A stretch of DNA of 64,000 bases from Bolinopsis microptera (Eukaryota; Ctenophora; Tentaculata; Lobata; Bolinopsidae). Each line of letters begins with the position of its first letter. Within the stretch, counting starts at the first letter, position 1. This document shows, piece by piece, positions 55,726-64,000 of this stretch. A program made the translations under genes and the position numbers. A model generated the notes under the pieces. It did not search any database. It was not told the DNA's origin and saw only the letters and a list, made by a program, of their open reading frames with translations. The stretch is from assembly GCF_026151205.1 (NCBI RefSeq), contig NC_087073.1, positions 18,938,837-19,002,836 on the forward strand, written 5' to 3'.

Positions 55726-58675
55726 TCAGTACAAATCAAAGGACTTTCTAAACAGGTGAGCTTTAAGTTTTCCCTTAAAGTCCTTGATGTTTACACATTT
55801 CCTGATTTCTTGAGGAAGATTGTTCCATAATCTTGGAGCAGATGAAGAGAAGGCTCTGGGTGGACTGTTTATGGGGCAATGAAGAGACACATCTCTGCCA
55901 CCACTGGAATTGTACTTGACAAGGTTTGACAGGTATGAAGGTGCTAGCCCATGGAGCAGTTTGAAAGTTAGCAGGAGTATTTTAAATTCAATACGTTCTT
56001 GTACCTTGAGCCAATGAAGTTCTTTTAAGTAGGACTCAACTTCTTCTCTCCTCTTTAGACCTTTAACTAAGCGGCATGCTCTGTTTTGCAGAGATTGTAG
56101 CTGTTTCAAAACAGAATGATTCGTTCCAAAGTAAAGTACATTGCAGTAGTCAAGGGAACTAATAACAAGAGATTGTACGATGATTTGCATTTGGGCTTCA
56201 GAGAGGAATGGTTTCATCTTTGCAATGTTTCGCATCTTGTGGCAGTTTGCAGCTTTGAGGTCTTTTATTTGAGGATTTAGAGACAGTGAGGAATCCAATG
56301 TAAAGCCAAGGTTTTTAGTAACATTAACGAGTCTTATACAGACAGAAGATTTAAGGAAGACACCACCAATTTCTAATTCCGACAATAAACGTTTTGAACC
56401 AAAAACTATAATCTCCGTTTTTGTAGGATTCAGTAGAAGGAAGTGATCCGTCATCCAGCTCTCAATTTCTTGAAAGCAGGAAGGCAGGTCTTCGCTAAGG
56501 ACCTCATATTCTGTAGCAGACGAAAATGACTTGTAAATCTGATGATCATCAGCATAGCCATGGATCAGAAATTGCTTTGATTTTACAGAAGAATAAATGG
56601 AGCGGATGTAGATATTGAACAACACAGGGCCAAGGACTGAGCCCTGTGGGACACCAAACTTTATAACAATTTCTTCAGATTCTAGGTCACCGATCTTGAC
56701 TTTTTGACAACGGCCACGGATGAAGCTGGTGAACCATTTTAGGGCAGTTCCCTCAATCCCAATCTCATACTTCAATATGTTGATTAATTTGCTGTGATCA
56801 ACAGTGTCGAATGCAGCACTCAGGTCTAAAAGCATTACAACTGTAGCTGTGTTTTCATTGCTGGCTATAAGGAGGTCATTGACTATGGTAATGAGGAGTG
56901 TCTCTGTGCTATGATGCTTTTTGTAACCAGACTGGTGGTCAATGTTGAGATTATTCTTGGTTAGATGTTCATTAAGGCATTTTAATACAAAGCGCTCAAT
57001 GAGTTTACCGATGAATGTAAGATTAGAGATGGGCCTATAATTCTTTAAGTTCTCAGTGTCTAGGGAATCACCTTTGATAAGAGGAGTGAGATGTGCTAGC
57101 TTGATTCCCTCCATACTCCCGGTTGAAAGGGAAACGTTGATAATATCACAAAGGGTAGGAAGGATTAGCTCAAGGTGCTCTGACAGGAGTTCTTTAGGTA
57201 GTGGATCAATCGATGAGGTTTTGATGCCAGATTCTTTGATCATTTCTCTAACTTCAAAAATAGTAGCTTTTCTAAATTCAGATAATGCCTGGCCATTAAA
57301 GTTTGGAGAGCTATTAGTCACAGTAGTGTTGGGAAATGACGCACGGATTTTCTCAATTTTTTCAGTAAAATAATGGTTAAAGTCATTTACAGTTTCCTGA
57401 AGATTTTCTGAAGATGGTAATGTGAGGTTCTTTTCTTTATCCAGGAAAGTGTCTACAAATTTGTAGAGGCTCTTTTGTGAATGTTTGAATTTTTGGAAAG
57501 TATTAGAGAAAAACAGCTTTTTCTTTTTGTCAGCTAGCTCTGAACAGTGCTCTCGCAAATGAACGAAGATCAATGTCAAGACTTGACTTTTTCCAGGCTG
57601 TCTCTGCTTTCCTTCTTTCGGCTCTTGCAACTTTGTATTCACCATCAAACCAGGGGGCTGTGGGAATATCTTTGATGGTTTTGGAATATTCTGGAGCATG
57701 TAAATTGAGAATATGTTGACACCCATTATCAAATTGAGTCACAACATCACAGAAGCTCTTTCCTTCAAAAACCAACTCAGATAGAGCAACAGATAAATCA
57801 CCTTTAAATTGTTCCTGATCTATGTCTCTGATCTTTCTAAAGCGTATGACTTTTTCACATTTGTCAATGTCAGGAGGCTTATGAAGCTGAAATACAATTG
57901 GATAATGGTCACAGGATGGAAAGCTTTTGGCCATGTTTTGCATCACCTCAACGGAATTTTGATCTACTACTTTGTGTGAAGCAATGACAGGATCAAGAAT
58001 GTGACCTTTTTTATGTGTTGGTGAGAAGACAAGTTGATGAAGCCCAAAAGATGATAGTATGGTGCTCCACTCACTCACATGAGCAGAGATTCTATCTAGG
58101 TGCATATTAACATCCCCACATAACAAGAAATGCTTGTATTTAGAAAATGCATCAGTCAAGAAATCTTCAAAATCAGAAAGGAACTTTCCCAAGGACCCAG
58201 GTGGACGGTAGATACAAGAGCAGAATACGACAGACCCATCAACCAGTTTCAGTTTTGCATTAATTGCCTCAAATGAACCGTCATTGTTGGCAAAAACTTT
58301 GATTAGACGAACACATGATTTGTAGATTATGGCAACACCTCCACCTGATTTGTCTTTGCGATGCATTTGGTAAAGTTTATAGCCATGGTTTTTTATTTGT
58401 GCAGTGGTATTATTGTTCTCATCAGTTAGCCATGTTTCAGTGACAAAGAAAATAGAGATATTATTATCTTCTAAAAAGTTCATAACATGGTCAACTTTGT
58501 TATTAAGAGAGCGAACATTCCAGCTTGCACATCTCATGCTTAGGTTCTTAACTCCAGTCTTGTTCTTCACCAGTTTTTGTGGGTGTAATATGAGATTGAT
58601 TGCTTTTAAGCTTGTGCTGTTCAGAGATATACGCTGGGCATGATCTGTCTGTGGCTGAGTGAGTGTATTGCTCAT
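55726..58675 (-). pseudogene. LINE-C ORF2: EEP endonuclease and reverse transcriptase (one frameshift)
   Basis: The endonuclease is seen as RCASWNVRSLNNKVDHV, FFVTETWLTDEN, SGGGVAIIY, LLCGDVNMHLD and SCDHYPIVF. The frame shifts between about 57545 and 57580 (RSFARAL versus HLREHCSELADKKKK) and continues into RT. RT motifs are NYRPISNLTFIGKLIER, SGYKKHHSTETLL, LLDLSAAFDTVDHS, VPQGSVLGPVLFNIYI and catalytic HGYADDHQIY. The C-terminal domain is complete (LYFGTNHSVLKQLQSLQNRA, PRAFSSSAPRLWNNLP). One frameshift apart, it is well preserved. It belongs to the CR1/L2 group but to a different family from LINE-B. Confidence 0.88.
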
Positions 58676-58850
58676 CAGTTCTCTTAGAATTTTTACAGTT
58701 TACACAGGAGGGATGGAATGAATTTGTGTCTTTATTTGTACATGAGTTAGTTTCATGATCTTCAGTACAATGAGCACAGACATGGTTAGATGCTTTGCAT
58801 TGGGCTGAGTAATGACCAAACTTTTTGATATAACAAGGAACAGTCTATTT
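55726..58850 (-). mobile_element. LINE-C: 5'-truncated CR1/L2-like LINE
   Basis: The minus strand carries the last part of an ORF1 (58850 to about 58600: FGHYSAQC, then CAHCTEDHETNSC and further C-x2-C pairs, a zinc-knuckle tail) that overlaps the ORF2 start. ORF2 then runs to 55726. The 5' end stops within the ORF1 knuckle, so the copy is truncated there. Confidence 0.8.
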
Positions 58851-59350
58851 GGAACTAGCCATAAGAGGCTAGGGAAGTTCATTGATTAGTAAATATGATT
58901 AGTAAATATAACAATATGAATTATAGTAATAATACAATATATAACAATTCCCCTCGCTAGGTTAACCGAACAGTTCTGATCTCGCCTGGTCTGCGGCGCG
59001 CGCGCGACCAAAAGTCAATCGCTAAATGTTTAGCGCTATTGCTTTTGTTCGGTCAAGAACTGTTTGGCGTCCGCACGTTACATACATATTCTTTCCAGTC
59101 CAATACCGGCCCTCACTTGGCGCTCGGTTGACTGTCACTATTACTCTCCACATTTCAAATATTGAAAACTCACATTATCAAACGGTTCACAATAAACATT
59201 AAAGTAAAAAAAACTGTAAAATTATTTCTCTGTCTTATTATAACATCTATAAAACGGTAACGATAAAAATAATGTCTTAATATAACATCTGTCCGAAAAA
59301 TTATTTACAATTACAAGGCCAAAATATTACATATTTTAGCTCAAATACCT
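58851..59350. other. Likely 3' LTR region of the second gypsy element
   Basis: About 500 bp between LINE-C and the gypsy polyprotein end. It includes a GC-rich CGGCGCGCGCGCGACC stretch and a GTTCGGTCAAGAAC imperfect palindrome. No TG...CA ends could be defined, because the matching 5' LTR is outside the window. Confidence 0.3.
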
Positions 59351-61582
59351 TTACGTCATCTCTTTCATCTTTATCAGTGCATTAGTCTTAGCCCTTCTAC
59401 TCGGCCTTTCATCTGGTCTGGCTACAGACGGACGGACTACAGACGGACTGTTAGACGCTACGCTAGAGCTACTAATCACGGACGAACCAGACACTAACTC
59501 ACTATTTACAATCGGACTCGACTGGGACTCACGGACTAACCTACCTGGTTGCTCCACAGGTGAAGCTGATCGAGCTGACTGCTGAGGAATAACATTTGTT
59601 GTCATGTGGTCGGAAACAGGTATATGTGACTCCGCTCTCTGTCGTCTACGTTCCAGGACCTCGTTTAGTTTTTGACCCTTCATCATTAAATATCGGTCCC
59701 CGTCCTCTGTCAACCGTCGTCTTTGACTCTCGGGTACATCATCTCTCTTCATACTAATTACCGGTGAGTATCTAGGTTTTAGCACATCTGCGTGTTTCTT
59801 AACCACTCTGCCTTCGTGCTGGATTGCGTAGTTGTTTGAGTTATCACCGTATCTCTTGATCACTCGAGCTTGTACCCACGGTCCTCGATTGTCCATTCGT
59901 ACAAAAACTTGTTGGTTCTCCATAAATTCTCGTGTCTTTTTTTGCTCATCTACGACTTTTTGCAGTTTCTCTGTCTGTAAAGCTTGAACCTTCATGTGGT
60001 CGGCTGGTTTTATCTGGTGTAGACTAAACCTCAGCGATCTGTTCCAAGCTAAAACTGCTGGTGTTTGTCCAGTAGACGAATGCGGGGTGTTTCTATATGT
60101 TAACAGGAAATCATATAGATTTTTACTCACGTCTTTACTCGACTCATTCATTTTCTTTAAAGCTCCTTTAAAGGTTTGCACCAAGCGTTCACAAATTCCG
60201 TTTGACTTTGGGCTATAGGTCGGAACTGTGACGTGTTTCACTCCGTTGGAGCGTAGGTAACTCTCGATTTCCTCAGACTCAAACTGGGGTCCATTGTCGG
60301 ATACTAGTGTCATAGGAATACCTGTTCGTGCAAATATCGATCTTAATGCACAAATTGTTGCTCTAGATGTTGTATTAGCATTCATCTGAATTACTTCAGG
60401 CCATTTACTATAAGCATCTACCAGTAAGAGCCACATACTGCCTAAGAAAGGCCCAGCAAAGTCTACATGGACCCGTTGGAATGGTGCTGTTGCTCTAGCC
60501 CACGGATGATCTACCAGTTTGGGTAGGTTCTTACCGTACTTGCCACACGTCTCACACGTCCGAGCAGTATCCTCGATTTGTGTGTCAAGACGAGGCCAGT
60601 ATACATAAGAACGAGCTAAGCTCTTCATACCTGACATACCAATGTGGGTCGAATGTAATATACGTATCACAGTATCTCTCAACTTTACAGGGATGACCAC
60701 TCGAGCTCCCCAGGTCACACAGCCTAGTTCCACTGTCAGCTCGTCTCTCCTGCTCCAAAAAGATGCTAGTTCTCCCTCACATTTCAGGTAATCTGGAATT
60801 GGTTTGTCTCCAAAGATTCGAACTAAAGCTTTGTGATCCGTGACCAGTTTAAATCTCCTTCCATAGAGATAGATATGCAGTCTCTTTATTGACCATACTA
60901 TTGCCAAAGCTTCTTTGTCCATTTGTGCATAGTTCCTTTCTGCAGACGATAAGGTTCGTGACACATACTCGATCGGGCGTTCTTCTCCATTAGGCATTAT
61001 GTGAGATAATACTGCTCCTATTCCAGATTTAGACGCATCCGTATCGAGTTTCAGAGGTAGCTTAGGGTTGTAGAATGTCAACACACGACGAGAACACAAC
61101 AAGTTCTTCAAACTTTGGAACGCTTCATGCTCCTCATTGGACCACTTCCACGGCACTCCCTTTGCTCTTAACCTATCTAGGGGAGCAATAACAGATGACA
61201 GGTTCGGTAAATATCGTCGATAGTAGTTCACTGCACCCAGAAAACTGACCAGTTGGTCCACGTTTTTGGGTTCAGGAGCCAACTTTAAACTGTCTACTTT
61301 ACTCTGTACCGGTTGTATCCCTTCTGCTGATACTCGGTGTCCCAAGTAAATCACTTCTTTCTCCATAAGGCAGGTTTTCTCGAGTTTGCACTTGAATCCA
61401 CGTCTCTCCAAGCGAGAAATCACTCTGTTCAGGTTAATCAAGTGCTCTTCGTCATTTTTACCCGATATTAGGATATCATCTATTCTGCAACAAGTCATCG
61501 GCACACCGCGTAGGGTATCATCCATTATTGACTGAAAGATTGCTGCAGAACTACTGATACCATAGGGTAATCTATTCCATTG
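59351..61582 (-). pseudogene. Gypsy-2 pol, second part (RT catalytic box to integrase C terminus)
   Basis: The frame resumes right after a nonsense codon (TAA near 61581, in the RT motif HKGL-stop-QWNRLPYG). It holds CRIDDILISG (catalytic DD), the thumb (SFLGAVNYYRRYLPN), RNase H (KLDTDASKSGIGA, VTDHKALV), the integrase finger (HIGMSGMKSLARSYVYWPR, CETCGK), the integrase core (HVDFAGP, VSDNGPQF, SNGICERLVQ, so D, D and E are present), and a C-terminal tail ending KALIKMKEMT-like. Between VTDHKALVRIFGDKPIP and the segment before integrase about 100 residues present in the first gypsy copy are missing in frame (near 60795). Confidence 0.88.
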
Positions 61583-62401
61583 TTACAGTCCTTTGTGTGT
61601 GTTAAGTGTCGTCAAGACTCGGTCCTCCTCTCTAATCTGGATGTTATTGTAAGCTTTCTTGATGTCCACTTTTGAAAACTTTAGGCCACCCCGAACTGTA
61701 TTAAAGCACTCTTCCGCTGTGGGCAAAGGGTACTGTCGGGTGCTCACACACTTGTTCAACGTTGACTTGTAGTCTCCACATATTCGAACAGACTCACCTC
61801 CGTCTTTCTTTACTGGAACTAGAGGAGTCCCCCACGGGCTATCATCTACTTTGGACAGGATACCGCTTTCAACCATTGAGTTAAGTTCATCCTCAACTTT
61901 GTGTCTCAAGGCATACGGCAGGTTTCTAGCCTTCAACATTATAGGCTTGGAGTCGTCTCGCAGGACCAAACTCGCCTCCACATCCTTCACTAGTCCAAGT
62001 CCCGATTTGAACACATCACTCAGTTTGAGCTCCTCCAAACTTCTGCACTGATCCACTCTGGTACAGTCATCATTCAGTTTTAAATCATTCTTCACGTTGG
62101 TCCCATCAGTTTGCATCATTGGTCCCCCTCTACCGTCGCTACCTGCACATTTCTCACAGTTGTTCACCTGCTGAGAATCTTCAGAACGCTGGGTTGTCTC
62201 AATTGCCAAACGGTTGACCAACCTGGTACTTAGCAGCTTGTCTAGCCAGTTCTCACCACAGAACTTTGTTATCCAGGGTCTCCCTAACAAAGTTGGGAAA
62301 TCCTCGGCTACATACAAGTGCAAGTCCGGAACTTTTTTACCATTCATTGTCACATCCACCACTGCATAGCCATCCACGATCACCTGCTGTCCACTAGCCA
62401 C
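61583..62401 (-). pseudogene. Gypsy-2 pol, first part (protease end and RT)
   Basis: This part begins just inside the hAT-like insertion boundary with VASGQQVIVDGYAVV. It includes LYVAEDFPTLLGRPW (the protease flap-side LLGR motif), and RT motifs VRICGDYKSTLNKC and QYPLPTAEECF. It ends at an in-frame stop in HKGL. Similarity to the first gypsy copy is clear but moderate, so they are different families of the same clade. Confidence 0.88.
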
Positions 62402-62425
62402 TCTCAGTGTTTTCCTGCTGGGTTG

Positions 62426-63698
62426 CCCAGTGGCAAATAGTCAGGCGTCCAGGAATTTAACACCTAGTCAAAATTTGTTGATAACCGGTAAAAAAAGATT
62501 CTTGTGGAAAAAATATTCACATTAATTTAAAATTAAATCAAAATTGGTCGCTCTCAGGGCTAACGCGATGTTACATCATTTTATCGACTCGAAGTTCGAA
62601 TCGAGCGCATTCCTAGATTCCATGACTATTTCTTACCTATAAGATTGCTTGACTATTTTTTGCGCATTCAGACACCAAAAAACGCGCAGAAAACGCGAGC
62701 TATCCATTCCTCCTTCCTCAACATCCCGGAATATGAAAAAATAGTCATGTAAAATAGTCATTTGAAATAGTCATGCAAAATTTCAGCTCTGATACGCTAA
62801 AATATCAAGTTAATCTTAAACAATCGACAATCTAATATGAATCCTCCCAATCCTCCCAGCCATATTAACTGGTGAACGGTGTAAATATAGAGCGGTATTT
62901 TAAAATGTAGCATTCAAAATTTTATGGATTCAAGTTGGCTCCTTTAGTCTAGATTCATTTAGAAAATTCTCGAAGTTCGAGTAATACAGTATTCTCAGGG
63001 TTTGGCGCTTAAGGAAGCTTCACATCCGAGACCGATTTCCACGAATCAATTTAATATTGTAGCTACAAGTCAACAACAGTGCAAGTGGGAAGGAAGTGAA
63101 TCTAGCCATTGCTACTATATCAGGGGAACTCGTGTGTTCTAGGCTTAAGCAAGCTTCACATCCTAGATCATCTAGAGTACAGTGCAGACAACCCCCTCCA
63201 TTATACATCCCTATCCCGCTTTAAGTCCGAAGTTTATCATTGTTTATTGTCCAATATTGTATCTAACCTGGCAGAAGCAAGCTTCAGATCCAAAGTCAGG
63301 CCATAAATATCGACACAAGGTCGATGGGCCACTTTCAGAGTAGCGAATCATTCATCATGCTGATGAGAGTCAAATCTTTGAACTCGATCTACCGAGTTAG
63401 TATGAAGAATAGTATGCAGATGTCTGTGGGCTAGGGTCTATACTTCTTTTAAAAAATATTTCCTTGCGTTTCAAATAAATTAAAGAATTCTCAGAAATTT
63501 TTTATTTAATTTCAAAATTTGCAATTGCATATTCATCCGGTAATTATTCTAATGGATACGCTAAGCATTTCAAACTAATCTTGACCTGGGAGAAGAGCTG
63601 ACCAGTGACAAGTCGGCCGCAAAGCGGCCGAAAAATATATAGCCTTTTTTTCTTCCCAAAATGGATTCCTAGTCATATTTAAAATTTATTCCACTGGG
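62426..63698. mobile_element. 1.27-kb hAT-like non-autonomous element in gypsy-2
   Basis: Termini CCCAGTGG / CCACTGGG with an exact 8-bp duplication CTGGGTTG (62418-62425, 63699-63706). The sequences next to the ends also resemble each other with gaps (AAATAGTCAGG versus AAATATGACTAGG). The interior is non-coding, with repeated AATAGTCATG strings near 62740-62780 and three AAGCTTCA(C/G)ATCC copies spaced about 130 bp (63015, 63150, 63279). The interrupted frame is continuous across the site. Confidence 0.85.
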
Positions 63699-63706
63699 CT
63701 GGGTTG

Positions 63707-64000
63707 TAATGTTAAACTTGACAAACCACAGGACACTAAGACACGTTTACTGACAACAGATACCGCCGAACCAGAATCAAATTCCATATTTAAGATTTTA
63801 CCGTTAATCAATACATCAACTGTCGGTTTACCTTCCAACTGGTTTACATCATAAATCAATTTATCGGAATTAGAAGTAGATTCAGCACTATTCAATTTAA
63901 ACTTGGAATCAGCAATATTTTCATGCAACCGAGAAATCGTACAAATCCCCAAAGAATTTACAATTATGGAACAATTATCATGCAACTGTGATCGCTCATT
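63707..64000 (-). pseudogene. Gypsy-2 protease N-terminal part, running out of the window
   Basis: The minus-strand frame carries the aspartic protease active site (MEFDSGSAVSVVSKRVL) and ends in the inserted element three codons past the insertion point (LQPSPVE-stop). Gag and the 5' LTR must lie beyond 64000. Confidence 0.8.

Overview
This is a eukaryotic, AT-rich, repeat-laden window from an invertebrate animal. Host genes are sparse: the 3' end of an EGF/ShKT secreted-protein gene (63-527), an RTF1 orthologue (24756-26609), a PEX10 orthologue (30951-31752, broken by one frameshift) and an SGSM-type RUN/TBC RabGAP (36533-49522, three coding exons). The ShKT domain, the mix of CR1/L2-like LINEs, Ty3/gypsy elements, MULE and hAT-like MITEs, and short introns of about 130-210 bp suggest a cnidarian-like genome, but the phylum cannot be fixed from this sequence alone. 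Nothing bacterial, no CRISPR array, and no rRNA or tRNA gene was seen.

Left third (0.75-24 kb): a cluster of GC-rich palindromic MITEs (0.76-3.06 kb), then a nest of retroelements. An old LINE on the minus strand (LINE-A, coding span 21591 down to 4765) has been split twice. A Ty3/gypsy-derived element (15846-19773) sits in its ORF1 with a perfect 5-bp target duplication, and a near full-length second LINE on the plus strand (LINE-B, about 6185-12750) sits in its reverse transcriptase. In both cases the LINE-A fragments resume in the expected order. LINE-B is the most unusual element: its first ORF encodes an AlkB-type 2OG-Fe(II) dioxygenase domain followed by an SGNH-hydrolase (esterase) domain.

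Middle (24-50 kb): RTF1 with an intronless coding region, PEX10, and SGSM. The last SGSM intron is 10,055 bp, of which 9,916 bp is a single transposon (37570-47485) with G-run termini, terminal inverted repeats and a 6-bp target duplication; without it the intron would be about 133 bp. That transposon holds a smaller element of the same style (38181-40083), about 4.7 kb of TCC-rich polypyrimidine DNA, a degraded gene interrupted by a FLYWCH-MULE (44271-45486, 9-bp TSD), and an intact convergent ORF with a coiled coil and an RRM-like region. A 46-bp G-run/C-run element with a 6-bp duplication (28100-28145) shows the same terminal pattern.

Right third (50-64 kb): AT-rich SGSM 3' flank, a second MITE cluster (51.4-54.3 kb) made of the same families as the left one, a CR1/L2-like LINE-C (minus, 55726-58850), and a second Ty3/gypsy element (minus, from 59351 past the window end). 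The second gypsy element carries a nonsense codon, an in-frame deletion, and a 1.27-kb hAT-like insertion in its protease region. The host genes have unrelated cellular roles (transcription elongation, peroxisome import, Rab regulation), so there is no operon-like logic; the coherent story of the window is transposons nested within transposons.
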